DNA of 64,000 nt from Chloroflexota bacterium (GTDB lineage: Bacteria; Chloroflexota; Anaerolineae; Anaerolineales; UBA11579), in contig JABFGG010000001.1 of assembly GCA_013112575.1 (NCBI GenBank), positions 372,001-436,000 on the forward strand. The letters run 5' to 3'. The position numbers and the translations under genes are program-made. Under the pieces are notes generated by a model. That model ran no database searches. It was not told where the DNA came from and saw only the letters and a list, made by a program, of their open reading frames with translations. Positions 8,851-18,819 of the stretch are shown one piece after another. Positions within the stretch are counted from its first letter, which is position 1; each line of letters begins with the position of its first letter.

Positions 8851-9366
8851 TTATATATTTTTCTTACATGATGGCAGATTGTCAAAAGCACCTAATTCAA
8901 GCAAAAACCTAAGCGGAATAAAATCGGCAGACTTTCTTATTGTCTCTTTGTTTATGTAAGAAGGGCCTTCATGGTCAACTTCTAATAGGCCTCTACAATC
9001 ACGTATATCACAATTGAAAAGTACGGTTGACTGCATTTTGCAGTAAGAAAAATCTGTTTCTCTGAATGTGGTCAATTCAAAAACTGTCTCATGTAGGACC
9101 GCCCCACCTAAATAGGCTTTGCTAAGATCAGCACCACGTAAATTTGCCTGAGATAAATCGGCTCCACGGAGGTCGGCACCTCTCAGGTCGGCAAGCAACA
9201 AGTTTGCACCACTTAGGTCTGCATGACTTAGATCCAGATTATTTAGGTGCGCCTTTTCTAATTCTGGTGTAACTGCAATGCCTGATAAATATTTCTCTCC
9301 GGCCCGCCAAGTATTCCACTCATCCGACCCCATCAATAAAATCCGCAGTTGTTCTTTATCCAGCAA
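8851..9366 (-). CDS. Pentapeptide-repeat protein
   Basis: A 171-residue protein whose centre (about residues 42-95) is a run of pentapeptide repeats of the A(D/N)LxG type: [20 protein letters not shown] and onwards to [13 protein letters not shown]. Such repeats fold as a square right-handed beta-helix. The start is a TTG codon at 9366, supported by AGGAGG seven bases upstream. The sequence after residue 95 continues with weaker repeats ([30 protein letters not shown]). The function is unknown: the family includes DNA-mimic gyrase protectors, but this protein is short. It stands alone, divergent from rtcB. Confidence 0.82.
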   Translation of the reverse strand: MLDKEQLRILLMGSDEWNTWRAGEKYLSGIAVTPELEKAHLNNLDLSHADLSGANLLLADLRGADLRGADLSQANLRGADLSKAYLGGAVLHETVFELTTFRETDFSYCKMQSTVLFNCDIRDCRGLLEVDHEGPSYINKETIRKSADFIPLRFLLELGAFDNLPSCKKNI

Positions 9367-9675
9367 AATATACCTCCTACATAGCTAGGACATTATAAAC
9401 AAAGTTCAGTTTTGTGACCTAATAAGCAATTGGCTAATAACAAATAATAGCCATAACTACAATTTGCCGGATAAAAGGGTTAGCTGAATTCGTTACAGCC
9501 ATTCGCAACAAGCATTACAGCACATTTGACTATCACAAAATAGTCCGCCAAAAATCTCATATCTAATATGCAAAGAGGGAGAGCTTATCAATCTGCTTCA
9601 AAGTCCTTTGTGCAGCTATTGAATCTTCTAAGGGGGTAGACTGTAACAGCAAGTAGATGCTATATTGATTGCAAT
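9367..9675. other. Divergent intergenic region
   Basis: About 310 bases between the pentapeptide-repeat gene (minus) and rtcB (plus). It is AT-rich and must hold promoters for both. I see no gene and no clear operator. Confidence 0.5.
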
Positions 9676-10974
9676 ATGAACACACACGCACTACTAAAAG
9701 CCTATCATGGGCGTGAGGATTACTCAGAGATCGCCCGCTTTGCAGCCTCTCTGGAAACCAATGACGAAGCTGAAACATTGCGTCTGGTAGCTCAACGCTT
9801 TGGCATCACCGCTGTCTATGGAGAGAACAGCGCGCCGATCACCCTGTTCGGTGAAATAGGCGTGGACATCCCCCAGGGCGCGTATGACCAATTGGAAACG
9901 GCCATGCAATCTCCCGTAGCTGTGCGCGGCGCCCTCATGCCGGATGCCCACGTGGGCTATGCTCTGCCCATCGGAGGGGTTGCCGAGTTGCATAATGCCG
10001 CCTCACCCTCCTACATCGGCTACGACATCTCCTGCATGGTTATGCTCTCCATCTTGGATATCATGCCCGATGACTTTATGGCCCATCGCAGGGCCTTGGC
10101 CGAAGACCTGCGCGCCGAGACCTCATTTGGAGTGGGAGTTGGTTTTAATCCACCGCGTGAGCATGAAGTCATGGATGACCCTCTCTGGAATGAGATCAAG
10201 GTCGCCAATGGCCAGAAACGTAAAGCCCAGACCCAACTGGGCAGTTCCGGTGGCGGCAACCATTTTGCCGACCTGGTGGTGGGTGAATACACTGACGGGG
10301 CCGAATTCGTGGGTTTGCTGACTCATTCCGGCAGCCGCGGCGCCGGCCACAAACTGGCCACCTATTACACAAAACTTGCTGATGAATTGACGCGCGGCAG
10401 GGTCAGAGAGGTCCCCAAAGGCCACGGTTGGCTGGATATGGAACGTGAGAGTGGACAGGAGTATTACGCCGTGATGCAGCTCATGGGGCGTTATGCCCTG
10501 GCTAATCACGAGTTGATCCACAAACACTTTCCTGCCCGGGCGGGTTTGTCGGTCAAAGATAATATCTGGGTGCGACATAATTATGCCTGGCAAGAAGGGG
10601 ACGGCATCATCCATCGCAAGGGAGCAACGCCATCTGCCAAAGGTCAGGATGGCATCATCCCCGGCACGAGCAGTACCCCCAGCTACCTAACGGTTGGCCT
10701 GGGTAATCAAGAAAGTATGCAGTCTTCCAGCCACGGCGCGGGCCGGCCCTTCTCACGTACGGAAGCCAAAAAGCGCCACGACCAGGCGGCCTATAAAGAT
10801 GCTCTACAAAAGAATGACGTGCTGCATTTTGGGGTGGCCCAGGATGAGACCTACCAGGCCTACAAAGATATCGAAGATGTCATCGCTGCTCAGGAAGGCG
10901 TGCTGGTCAACACAGTTGCCAAAATGTATCCCAAGGTGGTCATCATGGGTGGCAAAGTAGATGATGGGGATTAA
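9676..10974 (+). CDS. rtcB: RtcB-family RNA ligase
   Basis: A 432-residue RtcB, the GTP- and manganese-dependent ligase that joins 2',3'-cyclic phosphate or 3'-phosphate RNA ends to 5'-OH ends. Residues expected to bind metals are in place: MPDAHVG (D90, H92), YDISC (C120), GGGNHF (H196), THSGSRGAGH (H217) and HNYAW (H301). The guanylylated histidine is in SSHGAGR (H353). The usual GYDIGCG motif reads GYDISCMV here, a variation seen in divergent RtcB branches. No archease or RtcR gene lies nearby, so the physiological RNA target is unknown. Confidence 0.92.
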   Translation: MNTHALLKAYHGREDYSEIARFAASLETNDEAETLRLVAQRFGITAVYGENSAPITLFGEIGVDIPQGAYDQLETAMQSPVAVRGALMPDAHVGYALPIGGVAELHNAASPSYIGYDISCMVMLSILDIMPDDFMAHRRALAEDLRAETSFGVGVGFNPPREHEVMDDPLWNEIKVANGQKRKAQTQLGSSGGGNHFADLVVGEYTDGAEFVGLLTHSGSRGAGHKLATYYTKLADELTRGRVREVPKGHGWLDMERESGQEYYAVMQLMGRYALANHELIHKHFPARAGLSVKDNIWVRHNYAWQEGDGIIHRKGATPSAKGQDGIIPGTSSTPSYLTVGLGNQESMQSSSHGAGRPFSRTEAKKRHDQAAYKDALQKNDVLHFGVAQDETYQAYKDIEDVIAAQEGVLVNTVAKMYPKVVIMGGKVDDGD

Positions 10975-11004
10975 TGTAGGTAGATTGATTGAGGTGAAGG
11001 CTGC

Positions 11005-12054
11005 TTAGCCTTCTTCATCAGCCGGGGCCAGGCCCAATTGCAGCGCCTGATCGTAAGACAGAGCCCCGGAATCAAAGCCCACAGAAGAAGACTGGGTTGA
11101 TAGGGCTGCCCAAAAGGCATCCACTTCGACTTTGTCCATGCGCTGCTTGTTCTCTTTTTCAATCGCTTCGACCAGTTCGCTGTCCAACTCTCCGGTGCTG
11201 AGTTCCCGCGACTGGGGCGGAGGGTAGGTGCTGGACTTGACCGGCACGCCCAGGCTTTCCAGCATCCTGGCCAGTACACTTACGGTTTCATTGGTCGCAT
11301 TTTCAATGGGTGCGATCCCTGCTGCGTTTTGTGCCTGCACCGCGATCACCAGACCATACATATCGCCAATCGGTTTGAGGTACAGGTTTAACTGTCCACC
11401 GCTGAAAGACAACAGGTTGTCCGGTGTGGACGCTTGTAATAGTTTGGAAATGCGGATACTCGAGCCGGTTGCTGCCAATAAATGCGGCATCAAATCCTTT
11501 TCAAAGCTGGGTATGTCCCCGGCGCTCATCAGCACCTGGCCGCTTTCACTGAAGAGTAGCACACAATCCGCCTTGACCTGGTTGCGCAGGTCTGCGATGC
11601 GTTCGGCCAGGCTGGCCCCTTCGGTTTTGGCTTTGGCTACGGCGCTGCGCTCGGCGTCCATCTCGCTGGGCAGCATGGCTTCTACTAATCCCAGGGTGCG
11701 TTCAACCGCGTCCAGGAAATCCGGTAACTCCACCGGTTTGAAGAAAAAGGCATCTGCCCCCGCCTGGGCGACTTCCTGGCGTATCTTCTCTTCAGTGACG
11801 CCGCTTACCAAAATGACTTTTAGATTGGGGTTGGCCTCCTTGACGCGCCGCATCAAATCCAGGCCGGAAATGCCTGGCAGGCGTACGTCCGAGACCAGCA
11901 GGTCAACAGAGCCGGGCTGGATCTCCAGGAAAGCTTCTTCCCCTGAAGGCACGTCTGTAATGCGAAACTCGTGCTCCAGGCTTTCCAGCCCGGAACGCAA
12001 TACACGCGTGACTTCTTTCTGGTCGTCTACAAGGAGAATGTGTGGCGCGCCCAT
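11005..12054 (-). CDS. Response regulator with roadblock-like C-terminal region
   Basis: A 349-residue protein with an N-terminal receiver domain (residues 5-122): acidic pair D10/D11, phosphoacceptor D56 in SDVRLPG, the switch residues in VSGV and conserved K106 in FKPVE. There is no recognisable DNA-binding output domain. Residues about 160-280 (ADCVLLFSESGQVLMSAGD, ISKLL, GQLNLYLKPIGDMYGLVIAV) resemble roadblock/LC7-type dimerisation domains, which suggests control by protein contact. No histidine kinase gene is adjacent. It is convergent with rtcB and lies 160 bases downstream of the oligopeptide transporter ATPase genes. Confidence 0.82.
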   Translation of the reverse strand: MGAPHILLVDDQKEVTRVLRSGLESLEHEFRITDVPSGEEAFLEIQPGSVDLLVSDVRLPGISGLDLMRRVKEANPNLKVILVSGVTEEKIRQEVAQAGADAFFFKPVELPDFLDAVERTLGLVEAMLPSEMDAERSAVAKAKTEGASLAERIADLRNQVKADCVLLFSESGQVLMSAGDIPSFEKDLMPHLLAATGSSIRISKLLQASTPDNLLSFSGGQLNLYLKPIGDMYGLVIAVQAQNAAGIAPIENATNETVSVLARMLESLGVPVKSSTYPPPQSRELSTGELDSELVEAIEKENKQRMDKVEVDAFWAALSTQSSSVGFDSGALSYDQALQLGLAPADEEG

Positions 12055-12115
12055 GCAAAGATTTTAGCATACGATGGGAGCGTCGGTGCTAGCGCCTAGG
12101 TACCGTTTATTAAAA

Positions 12116-12150
12116 AGTAAGGGGCGAAGCATTGTCTAAGCTTCGCTTGG
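12116..12150 (-). terminator. Candidate terminator after the opp ATPase pair
   Basis: On the minus strand GCGAAGC (12146-12140) pairs with GCTTCGC (12130-12124) across a 9-base loop, followed by CCCTTACTTTTT. It lies 65 bases past the end of the downstream ATPase gene. Confidence 0.5.
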
Positions 12151-12214
12151 CCTTGCGGCCCTACAATTGCTTGTGTGATTCGTTGATGTGGAGTTTGCGT
12201 AGCAAGCCTTAATC

Positions 12215-13273
12215 TCAACTGTTTAAGGTTGAGCCAGGTTCTTCCCCAATTGCATAAGCCCCTTCCATCAACCAGCAAGCCACAAAATGGTCGTTCTCGA
12301 CTTCCATCAGCGCAGGCGTTTTTTCGCTGCATACCTCAAGGGCAACCGGGCAGCGCGGGTGGAAACTGCACCCGGGGGGTGGATTCAGCGGGCTGGGCAC
12401 GTCCCCTTCCAGGATGACACGTTCACGCTTCATCTTAGGGTTGGGCACGGGGATGGCCGACATCAGCGCTTGTGTGTAAGGGTGCTGGGGATTGGCGAAT
12501 AGTTTGTCGCGTGGGGCCATCTCGACGATCTTGCCCAGGTACATCACTGCCACCCGGTCGGAGATGTGCTCCACTACTGAGAGGTTGTGCGCGATGAAAA
12601 GGTAGGTCAGGCTGAATTCTTCCTGTAAGTCTTTCAAAATGTTCAGCACCTGGGATTGGATGGAAACGTCCAGGGCCGATACCGGTTCGTCACAGATGAT
12701 GAATTTGGGTTGCAACGCTAAGGCGCGTGCAATACCGATGCGCTGGCGCTGACCACCGGAAAACTCGTGAGGGTAACGCCGAGCGTGATAATCTTCCATG
12801 CCCACTTTGCGCAGCGTATCCATGACCCAATCTACACGCTCGTTCCGGGAGCCTACCTCGTGGATGTGCAGGCCTTCGGCAATCGATTCACCAATGGGCA
12901 TGCGCGGATCGAGGGAGGCGAAGGGGTCTTGGAAGATGATCTGCATTTCCCTGCGCAGGGTTTTCATGCGTTTGTATTCAAAATCGAAGATGTTTTCGTC
13001 GTCAAAGTAGACGGCCCCGGCAGTGGGTTCCACCAGGCGCAACATCGTGCGGCCTACGGTGGTTTTCCCGCAGCCCGACTCGCCTACCAGGCCGAGGGTC
13101 TCACCCTGTCTTACAGTGAAAGAAACATCGTCCACCGCCTGAACATCGGCGATAGGGCGGCGCATGATGCCACCATATACCGGGAAATACTTGACCAGGT
13201 TCTCAACGCGGATCAGGTCGCCGTTGCTTTTTTTGCTTTCCGTTTTAGTCATGTTTGCAGTTTGTTCGCTCAT
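12215..13273 (-). CDS. oppF: Oligopeptide/dipeptide ABC transporter ATPase, OppF type
   Basis: A 352-residue ABC ATPase, starting at 13273 just 5 bases after the OppD-like gene; an upstream 25-residue extension overlapping oppD is not needed. It has Walker [20 protein letters not shown], signature [16 protein letters not shown] and Walker [13 protein letters not shown], then the Opp-specific C-terminal region with a cysteine-rich motif ([17 protein letters not shown]) typical of OppD/OppF, where the cysteines may hold a cluster. It pairs with the upstream OppD-like ATPase. Permease and binding-protein genes are absent from this window. Confidence 0.93.
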   Translation of the reverse strand: MSEQTANMTKTESKKSNGDLIRVENLVKYFPVYGGIMRRPIADVQAVDDVSFTVRQGETLGLVGESGCGKTTVGRTMLRLVEPTAGAVYFDDENIFDFEYKRMKTLRREMQIIFQDPFASLDPRMPIGESIAEGLHIHEVGSRNERVDWVMDTLRKVGMEDYHARRYPHEFSGGQRQRIGIARALALQPKFIICDEPVSALDVSIQSQVLNILKDLQEEFSLTYLFIAHNLSVVEHISDRVAVMYLGKIVEMAPRDKLFANPQHPYTQALMSAIPVPNPKMKRERVILEGDVPSPLNPPPGCSFHPRCPVALEVCSEKTPALMEVENDHFVACWLMEGAYAIGEEPGSTLNS

Positions 13274-13278
13274 TTGAT

Positions 13279-14328
13279 TTATCCGGCAAAGCCTTCCACA
13301 GAGAGTTTTAGAGGGGCCTGATGGTTGTCGTGATCGTGATATAGCCAACAGCGCACGGCGTGTTTGCTTTGCGGGCTGACTGGCAGGATATCGGGATTGA
13401 CCTGTGTACAGATGCTCAGCTCGTGTTCCTCCCGGGCCGTACAGCGGTCAGCAAAGCGGCATCCATCCGGCAGGTCAATTAAGTTGGGCACACTGCCCGG
13501 GATGACTTCCAGGCGGTCTTTAACGTTCCCCAGGATCGGGATTGAAGCGATCAATCCCTGTGTATAGGGATGCAAAGGCTGCTCAAAGAGTTCTTCCGCG
13601 TTGGCTTGCTCGACGATGTTCCCGGCGTACATGACGGCAATGCGATCCGCCATTTCGGCCACCACGCCCAGGTCATGTGTGATCAGGATCACAGCCGCCC
13701 CGGTTTGTTCATTGAGATCCCGCATCAGGTCCAGAATTTGGGCCTGGATGGTCACGTCTAAAGCGGTGGTGGGTTCGTCGGCAATCAGCAGTTGGGGTTG
13801 TAAGGCCAGGGCCATAGCGATCATCACGCGTTGGGCTTGCCCCCCGGACATTTCATGGGGATAAGAATGGGCTTTCTCTTCTGGGTCAGGAATGCCCACA
13901 AGTTTCAATAATTCGACTGCCTTATCCCAGGCCTCATCTCGCTTGATGTCACTGTGAATGTGGAATACTTCGGCGATCTGGTTGCCGACCTTAAAGACGG
14001 GATTGAGGCTGGTCTGAGGTTGCTGGAAGATCATTGAAATGCGGTTGCCGCGCATGGCGACCATTTCTTTGGTCGACAAGTCTAGCAAATTGCGACCATC
14101 AAACTCTATCTCGCCTTCAACAATGCGGCCAGGTTCGCTAATCAGGCGCATTACAGAAAGCGAGGTCACACTTTTGCCACAGCCCGACTCACCGACCAGA
14201 CCAAGGATTTCGCCTTGCTGGACGTGGAAGTCCACACCGTCAACGGCTTTGACGACGCCGTCTTCGGTGAAAAAATACGTGCGTAGATCAGATACGCTAA
14301 GTAGAGGTTGGGCGTTATCTTGTGTCAC
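13279..14328 (-). CDS. oppD: Oligopeptide/dipeptide ABC transporter ATPase, OppD type
   Basis: A 349-residue ABC ATPase. Walker A is [19 protein letters not shown], the signature is [19 protein letters not shown] and Walker B is [12 protein letters not shown]. The C-terminal oligopeptide-transporter domain carries [16 protein letters not shown], the cysteine-containing motif of the family. With the adjacent OppF-like gene it forms the heterodimeric motor of a peptide importer. The neighbouring minus-strand gene upstream is in the glycan cluster, so the other transporter subunits are elsewhere or lost. Confidence 0.93.
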   Translation of the reverse strand: MTQDNAQPLLSVSDLRTYFFTEDGVVKAVDGVDFHVQQGEILGLVGESGCGKSVTSLSVMRLISEPGRIVEGEIEFDGRNLLDLSTKEMVAMRGNRISMIFQQPQTSLNPVFKVGNQIAEVFHIHSDIKRDEAWDKAVELLKLVGIPDPEEKAHSYPHEMSGGQAQRVMIAMALALQPQLLIADEPTTALDVTIQAQILDLMRDLNEQTGAAVILITHDLGVVAEMADRIAVMYAGNIVEQANAEELFEQPLHPYTQGLIASIPILGNVKDRLEVIPGSVPNLIDLPDGCRFADRCTAREEHELSICTQVNPDILPVSPQSKHAVRCWLYHDHDNHQAPLKLSVEGFAG

Positions 14329-14437
14329 AGCGACCTCTCAGGTAGAAAAGTTTATTCTTAGTACTGGTTGAACGCAGGAAACGTTCAACGGGGATGTTGG
14401 ATTGTATCGCCCTTTCGAGTTCCTTGAAAGGGAATGC

Positions 14438-15475
14438 CTACCTTTTTTTGCCCGGCAAGCGTAAAGTATGGAAGCGAATCCCGGAGAAAAGCCAGTTGAC
14501 TTTTTGGACGCCCCAATCGGTCCAGGCGACCAAAAGCCGCCAAATTACAGGAATATGCGGGGGGCTTTCTAAGGTTTTCTGGATATGTTGGACGTACTGG
14601 GGGAAAATGATCTCTGGGTGGAAATGCTGTAGCGAACGCTGGCGGGCGCGTCGGCTGTATTCGTTTTTATCAGCCAGTAAGGCTTCGAGTTTTTTTTCGA
14701 AATCCTCAACGGTCACCGGCAATCCAGCCTCACCGATGACCTCGCCCATGGCCCCGCTGTCTGTGTACAGTACCGGCAATCCACTGGCCAAAGCTTCCAG
14801 CACGTGGTTGGGGCAGGCCTCATTTTGGGAAAAGGTCAACAAAGTGTCGCAGGAGCGCAACACTGAGGCAAGCTCCTCGTGATCCAAAACCCCTGGCACA
14901 TGCAGGTTGTCCAATTCGGGTGCATCCGGGTAATTGCCTGCCAGCACGAAGCCAACCTCTGGATTGGCTTTGGCTACTGCATACACTTGTGCCGCGCCTT
15001 TGAGGGGGTTGACGCTCCAACTTGAACTGGCAACCATTTTTTTTTGAGGAAAGGAGTGGCGCGGCCCTTCTGGAGTAAAGCGTTCCACATCTACAGGGTT
15101 ATGAATGATGGGGCCATCTTGCACGATCACAGGGAACTTTTCACGCGTACTGAAACGGCAGTACGCGCTCTGGAAAATGGTCAGATCGGCCAGCATGTTG
15201 ACGGCCCGCTGGCGCACATCAGCATCATCTTCCCGCCCATAATCCTGTGCCGCACCATCAATGCGCTGCACGATGCGCAGGCGTGGGTTGTGGCGCACAG
15301 CCTCCAATATCTCTCGACGAGACACCATCCAATGATTGGTGAAGAGTACATCATATTTATCGCTGAGGCGGTTGCTAACCTGCCAGCCAATACTTTCAAA
15401 ATAAGCAACCAGTGCTTGCAAGAAGTAAAAACCCCCGCCATGCGGTGCGAATTCTATCGGGATGCAGACCTTCAT
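14438..15475 (-). CDS. GT4-type glycosyltransferase
   Basis: A 345-residue retaining GT-B glycosyltransferase. The N-terminus has the GT4 form MKVCIPIEFAPHGGGFYFLQ with a glycine-rich turn. The C-terminal nucleotide-sugar region shows the E-x7-E pattern in SQNEACPNHVLEALASGLPVL, followed by DSGAMGEVIGEAG. Donor and acceptor sugars cannot be read from the sequence. Its start overlaps the stop of the next glycosyltransferase by 4 bases. It is the last gene of a five-gene minus-strand run (18819 to 14438) of methyltransferases and glycosyltransferases. Confidence 0.88.
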   Translation of the reverse strand: MKVCIPIEFAPHGGGFYFLQALVAYFESIGWQVSNRLSDKYDVLFTNHWMVSRREILEAVRHNPRLRIVQRIDGAAQDYGREDDADVRQRAVNMLADLTIFQSAYCRFSTREKFPVIVQDGPIIHNPVDVERFTPEGPRHSFPQKKMVASSSWSVNPLKGAAQVYAVAKANPEVGFVLAGNYPDAPELDNLHVPGVLDHEELASVLRSCDTLLTFSQNEACPNHVLEALASGLPVLYTDSGAMGEVIGEAGLPVTVEDFEKKLEALLADKNEYSRRARQRSLQHFHPEIIFPQYVQHIQKTLESPPHIPVIWRLLVAWTDWGVQKVNWLFSGIRFHTLRLPGKKR

Positions 15476-16569
15476 TTCTCGATTTCGTCCAACAAGGGCT
15501 TATAAACGCCTTCGTAATATTGCCGGGCGATATTGTTCCAATCATAGGCAGGGATGGTTTCCAATCCGGCTGTTACTAAACGCCTGCCCAATTCAGCATT
15601 CTTGATCAGATTGCTGATGTGTTTGGCCAGTTGGTCAACGTCTTCCAAGTCGGCCAGTAAGCCATTCGCTCCATCGTCAATCACATCCGGTGCCAAACCC
15701 ACCCGTGTACTCACCAGCGGCACGCCCGTAGCCAGCGCTTCCAATATGCCTTTGGGCCCGCCTTCTTCACGCGAAGGCACCAGATAAGCATCCAGGCAAT
15801 GGTACAGGGGCACGATGTCCAGGTAGTTGTCCAGGAACTCATGGTAGTAAGGCACGCCCATTTTTTCCAGGCCTTGCTTGACATAACCGCGTGCCGGACC
15901 GGAGAGTAGTACAAACACCTTGTGTTGCCTGGTAACTTGTTCAATGACCTTGAGGAAGATGTCGGGTCCTTTAATAAGCTTGGGCGTCAAGCCCTCTTCC
16001 CAGCCATTGCCATCTTTTTGAAAGGATCCGATCACGAAGGCATCTCTGGGAATACCTAGCTGTACGCGCAAGTCCTCCTGCTCTTTCGAAGCAGTCGGTT
16101 TAAATATCTCAGTATCCACGCCCAGCGGGATGCATACCACTTTATCTGCTGGTATTCCCCAGCTCACCAAACGTTTTTGCATAATGCTGCATGAGGTCAC
16201 GATGCGGTCATTTTGATCGGCGTGAGCGATCAGCAGTTCAACCCCCTCGGCAAGTGCAGGCAACGCAGTATCGCGGTTGCCATGGAAAATGGTGGTGACG
16301 ATGCCGTTCCGGCGATTGATCTTTGAATTGATCCCGGCGACAAAGCTCCACAGTGAGCCGTAATGGATGATTTGCCCGCGTGCTTTGGAAGGAAAGGTTG
16401 TGATCTGTGCATCAAGGTCAAACTGCTCAGAGACCCCTTTCGTAATGTAATGGCCATCCCAATCGGTAGACCAGTTAGCATCCTCTACGATGTAGTAAAG
16501 GCTGGTTTCTGATGTCCGACTAAAAAGACCAACTATCTGTTGCCAAAATTGATCGATTGATCTTCGCAT
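15472..16569 (-). CDS. GT4-type glycosyltransferase
   Basis: A 365-residue GT-B glycosyltransferase. The C-terminal half contains VPSREEGGPKGILEALATGVPLVSTRVG, which holds the family's E-x7-E and is split here as PSREEGGPKGILEALA. VVCIPLGVDTEIFKP near residue 145 is the usual interdomain segment of GT4 enzymes. The N-terminal domain lacks an obvious signal. It lies 9 bases after the preceding methyltransferase gene and overlaps the next glycosyltransferase, so the two enzymes probably act on the same glycan. Confidence 0.88.
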   Translation of the reverse strand: MRRSIDQFWQQIVGLFSRTSETSLYYIVEDANWSTDWDGHYITKGVSEQFDLDAQITTFPSKARGQIIHYGSLWSFVAGINSKINRRNGIVTTIFHGNRDTALPALAEGVELLIAHADQNDRIVTSCSIMQKRLVSWGIPADKVVCIPLGVDTEIFKPTASKEQEDLRVQLGIPRDAFVIGSFQKDGNGWEEGLTPKLIKGPDIFLKVIEQVTRQHKVFVLLSGPARGYVKQGLEKMGVPYYHEFLDNYLDIVPLYHCLDAYLVPSREEGGPKGILEALATGVPLVSTRVGLAPDVIDDGANGLLADLEDVDQLAKHISNLIKNAELGRRLVTAGLETIPAYDWNNIARQYYEGVYKPLLDEIEK

Positions 16570-16578
16570 ACTTTTATC

Positions 16579-17340
16579 TTATTGGCGCACTGCAGTTACG
16601 TAGTTCTGGTTGCCCGGACTTCCGGGATAGCCACTCGGAACATTTTTGTATGAAATTCCGAAATCGACTACCCGCAAACCGTATCTCCCACAAAGGCTTT
16701 TCATCTTTCCAGAATGGACAACGAGGCTGGTGTGATTGACTTCTGCGTTTGTGATCTCCTTGTAGCCTTGCAACCTGTACCGGAGCTGTTCCCCAAAACT
16801 GAGCTGCCCAAATTTGCCAAAATATAATTGAGCCACGCCCCCCGGCTTTAGGATCCGGCTGACTGCGGCGATGTAGCCTTCGAGGGCTTGATAAGAGGGT
16901 AGATGTTGTAAAACGATGAAGGAATACACCAGATCGATCGAAGTGCCTGCAACCTCGATCTCTGTGCCATTTGTCTTGATGAGTTCAAAATTGTCCTTTC
17001 CCTGACCCTTCAAAAACTCAGCTACGTAATCGTTCTGATCGTGAATATCAATGCCTATGGATTTTCCAAAATAATTGCAAGCTACATTGAGAAGCCTGCC
17101 GCCACCATGTCCGATTTCCAGTGCGGTTTTTTGGTGAGGGCTGGCGATATATTGTAGAACCTGTGGGGTTAATATGTGAACTGAGAAATCCCAGAATCCA
17201 CTGGTGACACTTTCATCCAGGCTGCTTGAGGCATCAAACCATGCGTGAAATGCTTGTTCGCTGGTATCCCTGGCTGCCTGAATAGCCTTTGCATATTTTT
17301 GTTGGTGCTGCCCACTTGAAGGAGGGGATTGGTCTTGCAT
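16579..17340 (-). CDS. SAM-dependent methyltransferase
   Basis: A 253-residue class I methyltransferase. Motif I is ALEIGHGGGRLLNVA near residue 88, followed by the acidic end of strand beta-2 (GKSIGIDIHDQ), a motif II/III-like LVYSFIVLQHLPS and the post-motif LKPGGVAQLYFG. The remaining C-terminal part (YRLQGYKEITNAEVNHTSLV) resembles no specific subfamily I can name. Placed among glycosyltransferases, it probably methylates a sugar or lipid-linked glycan; the target is inferred from context only. Confidence 0.82.
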   Translation of the reverse strand: MQDQSPPSSGQHQQKYAKAIQAARDTSEQAFHAWFDASSSLDESVTSGFWDFSVHILTPQVLQYIASPHQKTALEIGHGGGRLLNVACNYFGKSIGIDIHDQNDYVAEFLKGQGKDNFELIKTNGTEIEVAGTSIDLVYSFIVLQHLPSYQALEGYIAAVSRILKPGGVAQLYFGKFGQLSFGEQLRYRLQGYKEITNAEVNHTSLVVHSGKMKSLCGRYGLRVVDFGISYKNVPSGYPGSPGNQNYVTAVRQ

Positions 17341-17349
17341 TTGGAATCC

Positions 17350-18141
17350 TTAACTTTGTTTGCGAAACCCAACAAAGCTGTACAAATTGAACTTTCTAAC
17401 GAGGGGATAAAAATAACGTGAACTGAAAGCCACTAATTCAAAACCATGCTGTTCAAAATCTTCGAGGGTAAAGAGTTGCGCTTCTGGAAATGCAACGATC
17501 ATGGCCTGTTTTAAATTCTCAGGATATAACTGGGCATGTCTTTTGCGGTCGCGCCAGAATAATTTTGAGAATGCCTGAAAGTATTCCCATTGTGTGCGCC
17601 AGGGCCAGTGGCGTGCGTGTTTGCAAAATGCGGCTACCTCTGAAGGATGATTTTCAAGGATGCGGTCATCATAAAATGAAGTCAGGAAGCGCGATGGATT
17701 GTTGGGGTCGTAATTTGCAGTGATCTTGTCGCCGCCATAATAAAAGCCCAATGTGGGCAGGTCAGATGTGCCGATCAGGAAATCCATGCAGAGGTACGCG
17801 CCGGGCTTCAGGACTTTAGAAACCTGCTGTAGGAAAGCCTTTTTGTCTTCAATAAAGTAGGAGGCGCGGAAGCAGCAAGCCATATCGGCCAGTTCCAAGC
17901 TCGCCAGTGGGGAGAGGTCATTGAGATCGATAGGCAGCACGTCATCTGTTTGCGCATACCGATCGATGGCCTGGTATTGAAAACCTCTTTCCGATAGAAG
18001 GTTTTGTACAAAGGGGTTGGCTTGTTGTTCGCTCAATCCTAATACTACCGGCTGGTCAGGCAGGGAGGTGAGTATCTCAGCCTTTAGTGGCTCAATCGTG
18101 TCATTGATCCAGTTGAAATGGTATTCATTACTAATGCCCAT
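17350..18141 (-). CDS. Methyltransferase-like protein lacking motif I (paralogue of the gene at 25956)
   Basis: A 263-residue protein of no named family. The middle (MACCFRASYFIEDKKAFLQQ, then LKPGAYLCMDFLIG) matches the second half of a class I methyltransferase fold, but where the glycine-rich SAM-binding motif I should be it reads VLGLSEQQANPFVQNLL. The C-terminal half has distinctive features: AFCKHARHWPW and an ending SSRYFYPLVRKFNL. A second copy of the same family is encoded at 25956-26753 on the other strand, sharing GLxEQxxNPF, FIEDK, FCxHARxWP and RYFYP. This suggests a diverged or SAM-independent enzyme working on surface glycans. Confidence 0.7.
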   Translation of the reverse strand: MGISNEYHFNWINDTIEPLKAEILTSLPDQPVVLGLSEQQANPFVQNLLSERGFQYQAIDRYAQTDDVLPIDLNDLSPLASLELADMACCFRASYFIEDKKAFLQQVSKVLKPGAYLCMDFLIGTSDLPTLGFYYGGDKITANYDPNNPSRFLTSFYDDRILENHPSEVAAFCKHARHWPWRTQWEYFQAFSKLFWRDRKRHAQLYPENLKQAMIVAFPEAQLFTLEDFEQHGFELVAFSSRYFYPLVRKFNLYSFVGFRKQS

Positions 18142-18144
18142 TTT

Positions 18145-18819
18145 TTAATTCGCCTCGGCCAGCACGAGGTAACCTGTGCTAAAGCTTTGTAAAACAGGCT
18201 GTGCAGTGCTGCTTTTAGCATCCATCCGCGCCAGCCAATTGAGCAGTGGCCGGCCCAGACGGATCAGCCAGGTGCGTCGCCAACCAGCGGGTTGCACACG
18301 CAATGCATATTTGAGGATATTGACCGCCACGGCCAGAGCTGCCCCCTGTTTTTTGAAGTCAAGGATTTGAAAACCTGCCTCTTCCAATAAATAGCGTAAC
18401 CCTTGTTCGGTGAAACGCCACAGGTCTTTTTCTGAATCCATGCGATGCAAAAAGGGCGTAGCCAACACAAATTTACTATTGGTTTTCAACATGCGTTTTA
18501 TCTCAGCTAGTGCCCGCGCCGGACTTTCCACGTATTCCAGCACTTCCAAACAAACCACCGTATCATAACTATGCGAGCCAAAGGGGAGGTTTTGGATGTC
18601 GCCGCGCAGGTGTGGGGTAGTGTGATAACGGTCTAAGGTGATCCATTGGCTGGCCTGCTCAAGCGGTGGAATAAACTCACCACGTCGCCCTTCCCGCCCG
18701 GCGCCAATCTCCAGTACAGATCCCTGCATGGCAGAGCGCATGGTTTCCAGGTCTTCATCCAGCAACCCGCGCCGCACGGAATACCATAGCCAGTCTTCTG
18801 TGAATGGCTGTGATTTCAT
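18145..18819 (-). CDS. SAM-dependent methyltransferase (Methyltransf_11 type)
   Basis: A 224-residue class I methyltransferase. Motif I is VLEIGAGREGRRGEF, the acidic loop after beta-2 is WITLDRYHTTPHLRGD, motif II reads DTVVCLEVLEYVESPARALAE, and motif III is RMLKTNSKFVLATPFLHRMD. The C-terminus (RFTEQGLRYLLEEAGF) is the common ending of this family. It is the first gene of the five-gene run ending at 14438, spaced 3 bases from the next gene. The target is unknown, probably a glycan intermediate. Confidence 0.85.
   Translation of the reverse strand: MKSQPFTEDWLWYSVRRGLLDEDLETMRSAMQGSVLEIGAGREGRRGEFIPPLEQASQWITLDRYHTTPHLRGDIQNLPFGSHSYDTVVCLEVLEYVESPARALAEIKRMLKTNSKFVLATPFLHRMDSEKDLWRFTEQGLRYLLEEAGFQILDFKKQGAALAVAVNILKYALRVQPAGWRRTWLIRLGRPLLNWLARMDAKSSTAQPVLQSFSTGYLVLAEAN

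Noticed and set aside
12215-13348. Longer reading of the OppF-like protein starting at 13348
   Set aside because: The extra 25 residues overlap the OppD gene and have no counterpart in the family; the ATG at 13273 fits the gene spacing.
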